A stretch of 64,000 nt of DNA, taken from NCBI RefSeq assembly GCF_000312425.1, contig NZ_HE997181.1, forward strand, positions 778,002 through 842,001, in the 5' to 3' direction. Of the stretch, positions 25,192 through 35,697 are shown piece by piece. The position numbers were made by a program, and so were the translations under genes. This DNA is from Reyranella massiliensis 521 (lineage in GTDB: Bacteria; Pseudomonadota; Alphaproteobacteria; Reyranellales; Reyranellaceae). A model generated the notes under the pieces. The model searched no databases, had not been told where the DNA came from, and worked only from the letters and a program-made list of their open reading frames with translations. How positions within the stretch are numbered: position 1 is the first letter of the stretch; each line of letters opens with the position of its first letter.

Positions 25192-26766
25192 TCATTTCTT
25201 GCTGATGTTCCAGAGCACCGGCACAGGACCTTCGAGCCAGCCAGAGAGCCGGTCCTTGCGGTAAGCGCCGAAGGCCTTGTACTGGCCGACCGGCGCATAA
25301 ATCGCCTGGTCCATCACACGGTCGGAGATGGCAAAACCCAGCTCCTTCCGCTTGGCCGGATCGGTCTCCTTGATGAAGGCGGCACGCAGCTTCTGCAGCT
25401 CGCCGTCGCACGGCCAGCCGAACCAGGCTTTCTCGCAGGCACCCGAGGCAAAGGAGTTGGTGCCAGGATTGTCGAGGTCTAGCGTGATGTTGGTCGTGAA
25501 GAAGATATTCCAGCCACCCTTGTCCGGCGTCTCCTTGCGGGCGCGGCGCGAGACCACGGTCTGCCAGTCCATCGGCAGAAGGTCGACCTTGAAGCCGGCC
25601 TTTTCGAGCTGCTGCTTGGCGACAGCCTGGACCTGGTTGGAGGATTGCAGGTCGGTCTGCTGCATCAACGCCACCGGGGTGCCGTCGTAGCCGCTCTCCT
25701 TCAGGAGCGCCCGCGCCTTTTCGAGGTTCGGCTTGATCAGCAGGTCGCCATATTCCTTGCCGTAGGCCGTGCCGCAGACGAACGGCGCATTGCAGACTTG
25801 GTAGATTTCCGGGTCGCCGACCTGGGCGCGCAGCATGTCCTCCTGGGCGATGGCGAGCATCGCAGCCTGCCGGGCCTTCACATTGTTGAAGGGTGGGTGC
25901 AGGTGGTTGAAGCGCATGATGATCTGGCTGCCGAGCTTGTTCCAGCCATAGAGCGTGACGTTCTTCTCGGACTTCAGCATCGGGAAGAGGTCCGGCACCG
26001 GCGATTCGATGAGGTCGATCTCACCGGTCATCAGCGCGTTGGCTGCCGTGCTGGGATCGGGAATGGCCAACCATTCGACGCGATCGACCTTGGCCACCTT
26101 GCCACCGGCCAGCATCGACGGCGCTTCGGGGCGCGGCTTGTACTTCGGGTTCTTGACGTAGACGACCTTTTCGCCGGGCTTCCATTCCTCCTTCTTGAAG
26201 ACGAAGGGGCCGGAGCCTGTGTAGTCGTCGATCTGCTTGAACGGATCGGTCTCGGCGACCCGCTTCGGCATCATGAACGGTACCAGCGACGACGGCTTGG
26301 CCAGCGCGTCAAGCACCATGCCGAACGGCTCCTTGAGCACGATCTGGAAGGTCTTGGCGTCGACAACCTTGAGTTCGCCCGTCGCGGCCGCGAGAAGCTG
26401 GCCGAAGGAGTCGCGCACCATCCAGCGCTTCAGCGAGGCGACACAGTCCTCGGCGGTGACCGGCTTGCCGTCGTGCCATTCCAGACCGTCGCGCAGCGTG
26501 ATCGTCCAGATGAGCTTGTCCGGCGAGACTGCGTACTTTTCGGCCATCTGCGGCTGGACTTTGAGGTCCGCGTCCTTGGCGAACAGCACGTCGTAGATCA
26601 TGTAGCCGTGGTTTCGCGTGATCAGCGCGCTGGTCCAGACCGGGTCGAGAACCTTGAGATCGGAGTGCGAAACCATCTTCAGGGTGGTTTGCGCCATGGC
26701 GGCGGGCGCCGCCGTCAACAGCCCGACGCAGGCAGCAAGCTGCGCCAGTTTACGCGTTACATGCAT
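25192..26766 (-). CDS. ABC transporter family-5 substrate-binding protein, tandem copy 1
   Basis: 524 residues beginning MHVTRKLAQL with a signal peptide ending near AAMAQ. Family-5 motifs match the neighbouring copy almost word for word: LDPVWTSALITRNHGYM, LRDGLEWHDGKPVTAEDC, DDYTGSGPFVFKKEEW, HPPFNNVKARQAA and MDWQTVVSRRARKE. ATG 26766 is preferred over the upstream frame start at 26829 because it matches the paralogue and starts the signal peptide. It is downstream of the third copy (26914-28497) on the same strand, separated by 147 bases holding a hairpin. No permease or ATPase genes accompany it. Confidence 0.92.
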   Translation of the reverse strand: MHVTRKLAQLAACVGLLTAAPAAMAQTTLKMVSHSDLKVLDPVWTSALITRNHGYMIYDVLFAKDADLKVQPQMAEKYAVSPDKLIWTITLRDGLEWHDGKPVTAEDCVASLKRWMVRDSFGQLLAAATGELKVVDAKTFQIVLKEPFGMVLDALAKPSSLVPFMMPKRVAETDPFKQIDDYTGSGPFVFKKEEWKPGEKVVYVKNPKYKPRPEAPSMLAGGKVAKVDRVEWLAIPDPSTAANALMTGEIDLIESPVPDLFPMLKSEKNVTLYGWNKLGSQIIMRFNHLHPPFNNVKARQAAMLAIAQEDMLRAQVGDPEIYQVCNAPFVCGTAYGKEYGDLLIKPNLEKARALLKESGYDGTPVALMQQTDLQSSNQVQAVAKQQLEKAGFKVDLLPMDWQTVVSRRARKETPDKGGWNIFFTTNITLDLDNPGTNSFASGACEKAWFGWPCDGELQKLRAAFIKETDPAKRKELGFAISDRVMDQAIYAPVGQYKAFGAYRKDRLSGWLEGPVPVLWNISKK

Positions 26767-26873
26767 GATACTTCTTTCGACTCCTCGGCTAACGGATTGG
26801 GCGGACGAGGCATCACCTGCCCGAGGCATGGAGCAATGTCCATGCCGCCGAATCTCGCGTCGGGGCCGCTGAG

Positions 26874-26903
26874 CGGACCGCGAGCCCGAGGGCTCGCGGT
26901 CCG
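26874..26903. terminator. Perfect 14-bp hairpin between the two tandem binding-protein genes
   Basis: CGGACCGCGAGCCC (26874-26887) and its exact complement (26890-26903) are separated by only GA. There is no T tract on either side, so it may stabilise or attenuate the transcript rather than end it; intercistronic hairpins often raise expression of the upstream binding-protein gene. Confidence 0.6.
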
Positions 26904-26913
26904 GTGTACGTTG

Positions 26914-28497
26914 CTACTTCTTGCTGATGTTCCAGAGGATCGGCACGGGAGCCGGAAGCCAGCCCTCGACGCGATCCTTGCGATAGGCGCCGAACGCCTT
27001 GTACTGGCCGAGCGTAATGTAGACCGCCTGTTCCATCACCCGGTCGGAGACGGCAAGCGCGATCGCCTTGCGGCGCTCGGGATCGCTCTCCTTCACGAAG
27101 TCGGTCCGGAGCTTTTCCATTTCGGGATCGCAGGGCCAGCCGAACCACGCCTTGTCGCAGCCGCCGCTGGTGAAGGAATTGCCGGCCGGGTTGTCGGCGT
27201 CGACCGTGACGGTCGTCGTGTAGAAGACGTTCCAGCCGCCCTTGTCCGGCGCTTCCTTGCGGGCGCGGCGAGCGACCACGGTCTGCCAGTCCATCGCCTG
27301 GAGGTCGACCTTGAAGCCCGCCTTCTCCAGCGCCTGCTTGCCGACCGGCGGGAGCTGGTTCGACGACTGCAGGTCGGTCTGGTGCAGCATGACAATCGGC
27401 GTGCCGTCGTAGCCGCTCTCCTTCAGGAGCTGGCGCGCCTTCTCCAGGTTGGGCTTGATGAGCAGATCGCCGTAGCTCTTCTCGTAGGGAGAGCCGCAGA
27501 CCAGGGGTGCGTTGCAGACCTTGTAGATCTCGGCGTCGCCGACCTGGGCACGCAGAAAATCTTCCTGGGCGATGGCGAGCATCGCAGCCTGGCGTGCCTT
27601 CACATTGTTGAAAGGCGGGTGGAGATGGTTCAGCCGCATGATGATCTGGCTGCCGAGCTGGTTCCAACCGAACAGGGCCACGTTCTTATCGGCCTTGAGG
27701 ACGGGGAAGTGATCTGGGATCGGCACTTCGATCATGTCGATCTCACCCTGGATCAGCGCATTGACCGCCGTCATCGGGTCGGGGATCGCCAGCCACTCGA
27801 TGCGGTCGACCTTGGCGACCTTGCCACCGGCCAGCATGGAGGGCGGCTCGGGACGCGGCTTGTACTTAGTGTTCTTGGCGTAGACGATCTTCTCGCCGGG
27901 TTTCCATTCCTCCTTCTTGAAGACGAATGGGCCGGAGCCTGTGTAGTCGTCGATCTGCTTGCCGGGATCGGTTTCAGCCACCCGCTTGGGCATCATGAAC
28001 GGAACGTTGGACGACGGCTTGCCCAGCGCGTCGAGCATGAGGCCGAAGGGCTCCTTGAGCACGATGCGGAAGGTCTTGGCATCGACCGGCGCCATCTCGC
28101 CGACGCGCGCCATCATCTGTTGGCCGAGCGCGTCGCGGGCAGCCCAGCGACGAATGGAGGCCACGCAGTCCTCGGCCGTCACCGGCTTGCCGTCGTGCCA
28201 TTCGAGCCCGTCGCGCAAGGTGAAGGTCCAGGTGAGCTTGTCGGCCGAGGTTTCGTATTTGTCGACCATCTGCGGCTGGATGCGCAGCTGGGCATCCTTG
28301 GCGAACAACACGTCGTAGACCAGGTAGCCGTGGTTGCGCGTGATGAAGGCGGTGGTCCAGATCGGGTCCAGCACCTTGAGGTCGGAATGCGCGACCATCT
28401 TGAGCGTCGTCTGCGACATGGCGGGCGACGCCAGCGATACTCCCATGGCCAGGCCCAGGCCGACGGCCAACTGCCCCAGTTTCCGTGTTACATGCAT
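26914..28497 (-). CDS. ABC transporter family-5 substrate-binding protein, tandem copy 2
   Basis: 527 residues, starting MHVTRKLGQL with a signal peptide ending ASPAMSQ. GGGAGGGG stands at good spacing before the ATG. All family-5 motifs of the neighbouring copy are shared, and even the DNA is close to identical in places (for instance around 26184-26238 and 27906-27960), so the pair arose by a fairly recent duplication. Differences cluster in the region after NALIQGEIDMIEVPIP and in the C-terminal third, as expected if ligand range has diverged. Divergent from the dioxygenase gene with 73 bases between. Confidence 0.93.
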   Translation of the reverse strand: MHVTRKLGQLAVGLGLAMGVSLASPAMSQTTLKMVAHSDLKVLDPIWTTAFITRNHGYLVYDVLFAKDAQLRIQPQMVDKYETSADKLTWTFTLRDGLEWHDGKPVTAEDCVASIRRWAARDALGQQMMARVGEMAPVDAKTFRIVLKEPFGLMLDALGKPSSNVPFMMPKRVAETDPGKQIDDYTGSGPFVFKKEEWKPGEKIVYAKNTKYKPRPEPPSMLAGGKVAKVDRIEWLAIPDPMTAVNALIQGEIDMIEVPIPDHFPVLKADKNVALFGWNQLGSQIIMRLNHLHPPFNNVKARQAAMLAIAQEDFLRAQVGDAEIYKVCNAPLVCGSPYEKSYGDLLIKPNLEKARQLLKESGYDGTPIVMLHQTDLQSSNQLPPVGKQALEKAGFKVDLQAMDWQTVVARRARKEAPDKGGWNVFYTTTVTVDADNPAGNSFTSGGCDKAWFGWPCDPEMEKLRTDFVKESDPERRKAIALAVSDRVMEQAVYITLGQYKAFGAYRKDRVEGWLPAPVPILWNISKK

Positions 28498-28570
28498 AAT
28501 TTACCCCTCCCAGAAATCGGCTTCCCCGATTTGCATACAGGCTGCCACGAGCCGGATGAGGAATAAAGCG

Positions 28571-29335
28571 ATGTCGATGCCGACGATCTTCGTGTCCCAC
28601 GGGGCACCTACGCTGATCCTGGAGGACATCCCGGCACGGGCGTTTCTGGCCAACCTCGGCCGGCAGGTACCGCGCCCGCAGGCGATCGTGGCGGTCTCGG
28701 CGCACTGGGACACCGACGTGCCGGCGGTGTCGCTGGCACGCAAGCCCGACACCATCCACGATTTTTACGGCTTTCCCGAAGAACTCTACCGCCTGCGTTA
28801 CAACGCGCCCGGCGCTCCGGCGTTGGCCGAGAAGGTGGCCAAACTCACAGGCGCGGCACACGACCACCATCGCGGCCTCGACCATGGCGCGTGGGTGCCG
28901 GCCATGCTGGGCTGGCCCGAAGCTGACATTCCGATCTTCCAACTCTCGGTGCAGCCGGGGCAGACGCCGGCGCATCACATTGCGCTTGGCCGAAAACTGG
29001 CGCCGCTTCGCGAGGAGGGCGTGCTGGTGATGGGCAGCGGCAGTGCCATCCACAATCTCAGGGCGCTGACGCGGGACGGTGGTTCGTCCGAGCCCGAGCC
29101 GTGGGCGCAGGCTTTCGACAACTGGTTGGCCGAGGCAGTGGAGAAGGGGGACGAGGCGGCACTTGCCGACTATCGAGCGCGGGCGCCGTATGCCCGCGAA
29201 GCTCATCCGACCGATGAGCATTTCCTGCCGCTGCATGTCGCCTTCGGCGCGGCAGGCGAGGGCGCGCAGGGGCGCACCCTCCATCGCAGCTTTACTCTGG
29301 GAAACCTCTCGATGGCGTCCTACGCGTTCACGTAG
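28571..29335 (+). CDS. DODA-type extradiol aromatic ring-opening dioxygenase (LigB/YgiD family)
   Basis: 254 residues from ATG 28571, chosen because GAGGAA lies 7 bases upstream. The metal-binding histidines appear in order: FVSHGAPTL (His near residue 9), SAHWDTDV near residue 42, DHHRGLDHGAWVPA near residue 98 and PTDEHFLPLHVA near residue 219. This is the group-III DODA/LigB fold, which cleaves catecholic rings next to the hydroxyls using a divalent metal. Plant DOPA dioxygenases and E. coli YgiD belong here. The physiological substrate is unknown. It sits between the binding-protein genes and the purine cluster and is transcribed alone. Confidence 0.87.
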   Translation: MSMPTIFVSHGAPTLILEDIPARAFLANLGRQVPRPQAIVAVSAHWDTDVPAVSLARKPDTIHDFYGFPEELYRLRYNAPGAPALAEKVAKLTGAAHDHHRGLDHGAWVPAMLGWPEADIPIFQLSVQPGQTPAHHIALGRKLAPLREEGVLVMGSGSAIHNLRALTRDGGSSEPEPWAQAFDNWLAEAVEKGDEAALADYRARAPYAREAHPTDEHFLPLHVAFGAAGEGAQGRTLHRSFTLGNLSMASYAFT

Positions 29336-29353
29336 GACGGCGGCGAGGAAAAA

Positions 29354-29695
29354 CTAGGCCGCGGCGGCCAGCGCCACGCCCTTTTCCTTCAGGACCGTTT
29401 CCAGCTCGCCCGTCTCGAACATCTCGCGGACGATGTCACAGCCGCCGATGAACTCGCCCTTCACGTAGAGCTGGGGGATCGTCGGCCACTGGCTGAATTC
29501 CTTGACGCCCTGACGCAGTTCCGGGTCGACCAGGATGTTGACGCCGTGGAACTTGACGCCGAGCTGGCTCAGCACGTCGACCACCGCCGCCGAGAAGCCG
29601 CATTGTGGGAAGACCGGCGTGCCCTTCATGAACAGCAGAACGTCGTTCTTGCTGATCTCGTCACGGATACGTTCGAACACCTGAGGTTCGCTCAT
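29354..29695 (-). CDS. grxD: Monothiol glutaredoxin, Grx4 family
   Basis: 113 residues from ATG 29695, which AGGAGA precedes at 7 bases. The active site is PQCGFS with Cys32, the CGFS monothiol signature, preceded by LLFMKGTP and followed by [19 protein letters not shown] for glutathione binding. CGFS glutaredoxins hold and transfer [2Fe-2S] clusters, usually together with BolA proteins. The bolA gene lies just upstream on the same strand, and the whole is the tail of the purCSQL run. Confidence 0.96.
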   Translation of the reverse strand: MSEPQVFERIRDEISKNDVLLFMKGTPVFPQCGFSAAVVDVLSQLGVKFHGVNILVDPELRQGVKEFSQWPTIPQLYVKGEFIGGCDIVREMFETGELETVLKEKGVALAAAA

Positions 29696-29766
29696 GTCGG
29701 TCTCCTGAAGCACGACGTGGGACGCACCACACGATGGGTGCGGGATTTAGCGATAATATAGGGCGG

Positions 29767-30003
29767 TCAGGGCCGTTGCGCCATGGTGGTCAATTTCAGG
29801 GCATGCAGAACGCCGCCCATGCGACCTCCTAACGCGCCATAGACCATCTGGTGCTGCTGAATCTTGGATTTGCCGGCAAAGGCCGACGAAATAACCGTGG
29901 CGGCATAGTGGTCTCCATCGCCGGCGAGATCCTGGATCTCGACCTCGGCTCCGGGGATGCCCTCCTGGATCAGGCGGACGATATCCTCGGCGTGCATGGG
30001 CAT
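29767..30003 (-). CDS. BolA-family protein
   Basis: 78 residues. The BolA signature is VEIQDLAGDGDHYAATVISSAFAGKS followed by QQHQMVYGALGGRMGG; the conserved histidine of the HQMVY helix is the usual cluster ligand shared with CGFS glutaredoxins. Size and motifs match the IbaG/BolA2-type short proteins. A strong GAGGAGA ribosome-binding site precedes the ATG. It lies 10 bases after purL and upstream of grxD, so one transcript would make both partners of the iron-sulfur complex. Confidence 0.94.
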   Translation of the reverse strand: MPMHAEDIVRLIQEGIPGAEVEIQDLAGDGDHYAATVISSAFAGKSKIQQHQMVYGALGGRMGGVLHALKLTTMAQRP

Positions 30004-30013
30004 GGGTGTCTCC

Positions 30014-32253
<2,240 letters not shown>

Positions 32254-32257
<4 letters not shown>

Positions 32258-32943
32258 GACAGCGCCTCGACCATACCCTCGAACAAACCTTTGCCGTCGG
32301 TCCCGCCGAACATCGGCTCCACGGCATTCTCCGGATGCGGCATCAGCCCCAGTACCGTCTTGGTCTCGTTGAAGATGCCGGCGATGTTGTTGATCGAGCC
32401 GTTGGGGTTGCCCGTAGCGTCGATAACGCCATCCGGCGTGCAGTAGCGGAAGGCGATCTGTCCGCGATCCTCGAGGCGCTTCAGCGTATCGGCGTCGGCG
32501 AAATAGTTGCCCTCGGCGTGGGCCACCGGGACCTTGATCACCTGGCCGGCCTGATAGCGATTGGTGAACAGGCTCTGGCTGGTCTCGACCTTGAGGTGGA
32601 CATCGGAGCAGACGAACTTCAGATGCGAGTTGCGCATCAGCGTACCCGGAAGCAGGCCTGCCTCTGTCACGATCTGGAAGCCATTGCAGATGCCCAGGAC
32701 CGGCACGCCCTGGGCGGCGCGCTTCCTGACCTCGGCCATCACCGGCGACTGGGCCGCCATGGCGCCACAGCGCAAATAGTCGCCATAGGAAAAGCCGCCC
32801 GGCACCACGATCAGGTCGACCTTCTCGAAGTCGCCGTCGCCGTGCCAGACCATCGCCGGCCGCCGGCCCGTGACCAGTTCGATCGCCTGCGCCACATCGC
32901 CTTCGCGATTGGAGCCGGGGAAGACGAGGACCGCGGACTTCAT
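32254..32943 (-). CDS. purQ: Phosphoribosylformylglycinamidine synthase, glutamine amidotransferase subunit
   Basis: 229 residues of class-I amidotransferase. The nucleophile cysteine is in [20 protein letters not shown] near residue 88; the His-Glu pair is in [11 protein letters not shown] near residue 199. The N-terminus [13 protein letters not shown] is typical of PurQ. It supplies ammonia from glutamine to PurL. Its ATG overlaps the purS stop by one base and its stop overlaps the purL start, so subunits are made in step. Confidence 0.97.
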
Positions 32944-33185
32944 CAGCCGACCAGCTCGATCGAATAGTTTTCGATCACCGTGTTGGCCAGCAGCTTACGG
33001 CACATCTCGTCGAGCCGTGCCTTGGCCTTGTCTTTGTCGGTCTCGGCCAATTCCAACTCGATGAACTTGCCCTGACGGACGTCGCCCACCTCGGGAAAGC
33101 CGAGGCGATTGAGGGAATGCCCGATGGCCTTGCCCTGAGGGTCGAGCACGCCGTTCTTGAGGGTCACGTGAACTCTGGCTTTCAT
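32943..33185 (-). CDS. purS: Phosphoribosylformylglycinamidine synthase, PurS subunit
   Basis: 80 residues, normal for PurS. It begins [21 protein letters not shown] and contains [22 protein letters not shown], both family hallmarks. PurS forms a dimer that bridges PurL and PurQ. An ATG at 33185 is chosen; a longer open reading upstream does not resemble the family. It lies 35 bases downstream of purC and overlaps purQ. Confidence 0.96.
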   Translation of the reverse strand: MKARVHVTLKNGVLDPQGKAIGHSLNRLGFPEVGDVRQGKFIELELAETDKDKAKARLDEMCRKLLANTVIENYSIELVG

Positions 33186-33220
33186 GTCGTCTCGCTGGGG
33201 CTGGGCTACTGGGGCAGGGG

Positions 33221-33985
33221 CTATTGAAGGGTGGTGGGGCCGCGCACATCGCCCGGACCCTGGTCGATCAGGATGCCGAGACGCCGCGCCACCTCCTGGT
33301 AGGCTTCCTCGACCTTGCCGAGGTCGCGGCGGAAGCGGTCCTTGTCCATCTTCTCGTTGGTGCGCAGATCCCACAGCCGGCAGGAATCCGGGCTGATTTC
33401 GTCGGCGAGCACGATGCGGACCATGTCGTCCTCATATAGGCGGCCGAACTCGATCTTGAAGTCGATCAGCTTTATGCCGCAGCCGAGGAACAGGCCGAAC
33501 AGGAAGTCGTTCACCCTGAGCGTCAGCGCCACGATGTCGTCGAGGTCCTGCGGCGTCGCCCACCCGAAGGCGGTGATGTGCTCCTCGGTCACCATCGGGT
33601 CGGAGAGCTGGTCGTTCTTGTAGAAGAACTCCATGATCGAACGTGGCAGCTGCGTGCCTTCCTCGACTCCGAAGCGCTTCGCGAAGGAGCCGGCGGCGAC
33701 GTTGCGGACTACCACTTCGAGCGGGATGATCTCGACCTGCCGGATGAGCTGCTCGCGCATGTTCAGCCGGCGGATGAAGTGAGTGGGCACCCCGATTTCA
33801 CCGAGTTTGGTCATCAGGAACTCGGAAATACGGTTGTTGATCACCCCTTTGCCGGTGATCGTACCCTTCTTCTGGTTGTTGAACGCGGTCGCGTCGTCCT
33901 TGAAGTACTGGACGATGGTCCCGGGCTCTGGCCCCTCGAACAAGGTCTTGGCCTTGCCCTCGTAGATGCGGCGGCGGCGGGACAT
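33221..33985 (-). CDS. purC: Phosphoribosylaminoimidazole-succinocarboxamide synthase (SAICAR synthetase)
   Basis: 254 residues. It condenses CAIR with aspartate using ATP. Family sequences are [30 protein letters not shown] at the start, [25 protein letters not shown] in the middle and LIDFKIEFG and [15 protein letters not shown] later. AGGAGTAAGAA gives a good ribosome-binding site before the ATG at 33985. It is the first gene of the minus-strand run purC-purS-purQ-purL-bolA-grxD. Confidence 0.97.
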   Translation of the reverse strand: MSRRRRIYEGKAKTLFEGPEPGTIVQYFKDDATAFNNQKKGTITGKGVINNRISEFLMTKLGEIGVPTHFIRRLNMREQLIRQVEIIPLEVVVRNVAAGSFAKRFGVEEGTQLPRSIMEFFYKNDQLSDPMVTEEHITAFGWATPQDLDDIVALTLRVNDFLFGLFLGCGIKLIDFKIEFGRLYEDDMVRIVLADEISPDSCRLWDLRTNEKMDKDRFRRDLGKVEEAYQEVARRLGILIDQGPGDVRGPTTLQ

Positions 33986-34074
33986 TTCTTACTCCTGTGC
34001 GGGCGAGTTGAGCCGCCCGCCGTTGGGCCGGACTATGGCCGAAACCCCATGCTCCGGTACTGGGGAAAAATCCA

Positions 34075-34102
34075 TTGAAAAAGGTGACGTGACCGTCATA
34101 TT
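34075..34102 (+). promoter_or_regulatory. Promoter of the diiron-protein gene
   Basis: TTGAAA at 34075-34080, 16 bases, CATATT at 34097-34102; the ATG at 34126 follows with GGAGG at about 34114-34118 between. Two of six -10 positions differ from consensus. Confidence 0.45.
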
Positions 34103-34125
34103 GACCCTCGAAACGGAGGCCCCCA

Positions 34126-35253
34126 ATGGCCCAGCAAATCACCTATGACAAGGCCTACGATACTGTTGCACCGGAAGATTTTCCGGCGATGTTGCAGGTA
34201 GCACGCTACGGCCGGCGGACCGACGCCTTCGACGGTATCATTTCGGCCACCCATGACCATTTCTGGGACCCGCTGGACAAGAATTACATCGATTTCGACC
34301 AGCCTTTCGACATGGAAACGACGCCGATCGTGCCACAGGAAATGGTGGTCGAACTGCGCAGTGCCGTCGCCGACCGGCTGGACGAGCGGCAGAAGATCCA
34401 GCTGTCCAACGACGTCATGCACTGGTCGATCTCCAATCTCCTGCATGGCGAGCAGGGCGCTTTGTCGCTGTCGGCCAGCCTCTGCCACATCCTGCTTGAC
34501 CCGGGTGCCCAGGAATATGCCGCCAACCAGGCCCGCGAGGAGGCCCGCCATGTCGCCGGTTTCACGCGCTACATCGCCTGCCGCTGGGGGGAGCCGCTGC
34601 CGGTCGGCAAGACCATCGCCACCGTCCTCGACGATCTGGTGAGCACGCAGGAAGTCTACAAGAAGATCGTCGGCATGCAGATGCTGATCGAAGGACTGGC
34701 GATGGGCTCGTTTGCGACGCTCAACGCCAAGACCAACGATCCCGTGCTGCGCCGGCTGGTCCAGCTCGTCATGAGCGACGAAGCCTTCCATCACCGCTTC
34801 GGCCGCCTGTGGGCCGCCAAGACGATCCGCCATCTCAGCCCCGACGAACACAAGAAGGTCGAGGACTGGTCGGCGCAGATCTTCCAGACGTTGCTGTTCA
34901 ACTTGATCAACGCCGAGCAGAAGCAGGTGATCTACGCCAAGTACGGGCTCGACTGGCAGTGGGTGCGCGATGCGGTGAAGGAGACCTTTACCGACGACGA
35001 TCGCCGCGACCAGCTCAAGGAGAGCACCAACATCTTCCGCGTCCTGATCAAGACTCTGCTGCATGCCGGCATCATCACCCAGCGCACCGCGCCGCTCTAC
35101 GCGGTGTGGGTCGACATGAAGGAGCTCGAAGCCGAGGGCGATGGCATTCCCGGCGATGTCGTTGCCGAGGAAATGCTGGTCGTCCTGCGCGAGATCAATG
35201 CCAAGCGCAAACGCATCGTCAGCAAGGACGTCGCTGCCGCAGCAGCTTCCTAG
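34126..35253 (+). CDS. Ferritin-like diiron protein, ribonucleotide-reductase-R2-like fold
   Basis: 375 residues. A complete four-helix diiron ligand set can be read: Glu109 (HGEQGA), Glu139 and His142 (REEARH), Glu189 (LIEGLAMG), Glu219 and His222 (SDEAFHH). This E...ExxH...E...ExxH spacing is that of R2-type ferritin-like oxidases and oxygenases. I do not see a clear radical-tyrosine context, and no nrdA-like partner is near, so an oxygenase or oxidase role is more likely than nucleotide reduction. It has its own promoter and ribosome-binding site, and its stop codon overlaps the stop of the convergent DUF559 gene. Confidence 0.75.
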   Translation: MAQQITYDKAYDTVAPEDFPAMLQVARYGRRTDAFDGIISATHDHFWDPLDKNYIDFDQPFDMETTPIVPQEMVVELRSAVADRLDERQKIQLSNDVMHWSISNLLHGEQGALSLSASLCHILLDPGAQEYAANQAREEARHVAGFTRYIACRWGEPLPVGKTIATVLDDLVSTQEVYKKIVGMQMLIEGLAMGSFATLNAKTNDPVLRRLVQLVMSDEAFHHRFGRLWAAKTIRHLSPDEHKKVEDWSAQIFQTLLFNLINAEQKQVIYAKYGLDWQWVRDAVKETFTDDDRRDQLKESTNIFRVLIKTLLHAGIITQRTAPLYAVWVDMKELEAEGDGIPGDVVAEEMLVVLREINAKRKRIVSKDVAAAAAS

Positions 35254-35633
35254 CTCTTATGTTCCTCTCCCCCTGGGGGAGAGGTTAGGTGAGGGGGCGC
35301 TGCGAGAGCGGCGCAAATTGCCGTCCAAACACCTTCAGGGCTTTCGAGCACATCGTTTGCCCAGAAGCGCAAGACCCGCCAGCCCTGACGTTCCATGAAC
35401 GCCGTCCGACGTGAATCTCGCTCGATTTGAAAAGCGTGATGCTCGCCGTCGATCTCAATAACGAGTTTCGCGGAGATGCAGGCGAAGTCGGCGAAGTAAG
35501 GTCCGATTGGATGTTGTCGCCGAAACTTGACGCCGCTCAGTCTGCGGTTGCGCAGCAGTTCCCAGCAGATTTTCTCCGGCTTGGTGCTGTCGCGGCGCAG
35601 TTCGCGTGCTCGTGCGATCTGGGCGTCCTTCAT
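35250..35633 (-). CDS. DUF559 (Vsr-like) endonuclease-fold protein
   Basis: 127 residues of the DUF559 family, a PD-(D/E)XK fold related to Vsr. Key motifs are KFRRQHPIGPYFADFACISAKLVIEIDG (catalytic D and E-x-D region near residues 38-62) and GWRVLRFWANDVLESPEGV near residue 84. The last residues (PHLTSPPGGEEHKS) are encoded by the left repeat, so the gene has grown into or been delimited by it. The ATG lies three bases inside the right repeat. No strong ribosome-binding site is visible. It fills the whole space between two inverted repeats; see the element entry. Confidence 0.85.
   Translation of the reverse strand: MKDAQIARARELRRDSTKPEKICWELLRNRRLSGVKFRRQHPIGPYFADFACISAKLVIEIDGEHHAFQIERDSRRTAFMERQGWRVLRFWANDVLESPEGVWTAICAALAAPPHLTSPPGGEEHKS
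35264..35297 (+). repeat. Left inverted repeat of the DUF559 cassette
   Basis: A self-complementary part CCTCTCCCCC-T-GGGGGAGAGG (35264-35284) followed by TTAGGTGAGGGGG. Read on the minus strand it matches the right repeat: both run CCTCAC, C(C/T)AACCTCTCCCCC, then GGGGGAGAGG. Confidence 0.85.
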
Positions 35634-35635
35634 AT

Positions 35636-35670
35636 CCCCTCACCCAACCTCTCCCCCTGCGGGGGAGAGG
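35636..35670 (+). repeat. Right inverted repeat of the DUF559 cassette
   Basis: CCCCTCACCCAACC (35636-35649) followed by CTCTCCCCC-TGC-GGGGGAGAG and a final G (to 35670). It is the inverse of the left repeat with a few substitutions and one extra base in the palindrome centre. It also sits 27 bases from the stop of the methyltransferase gene and could act as a terminator. Confidence 0.85.
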
Positions 35671-35697
35671 AGAATGAAGAGGGAATGTGCACTCATT

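Larger units (their letters stand above)
35264..35670 (-). mobile_element. Candidate minimal mobile cassette: inverted repeat - DUF559 gene - inverted repeat (407 bp)
   Basis: Two roughly 35-base repeats in opposite orientation enclose only the DUF559 gene, with one end of the coding region running into the left repeat and the other starting three bases from the right one. Each repeat is itself a palindrome, as in REP-like elements. No target-site duplication is obvious in the flanking bases. I infer a transposable or formerly transposed unit; the mechanism is unknown. Confidence 0.5.

Noticed and set aside
26874..26903. The perfect hairpin as the arm of a transposon or an att site
   Set aside because: No mobility gene or matching partner copy in the window; an intercistronic hairpin between duplicated genes explains it more simply.
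25645..28566. Very long plus-strand open frame of 973 codons opposite the two tandem binding proteins
   Set aside because: Its repeats and His/Asp/Gly-rich content mirror the antisense of the two genes; there is no family motif or ribosome-binding site. The minus-strand genes have signal peptides and motifs.
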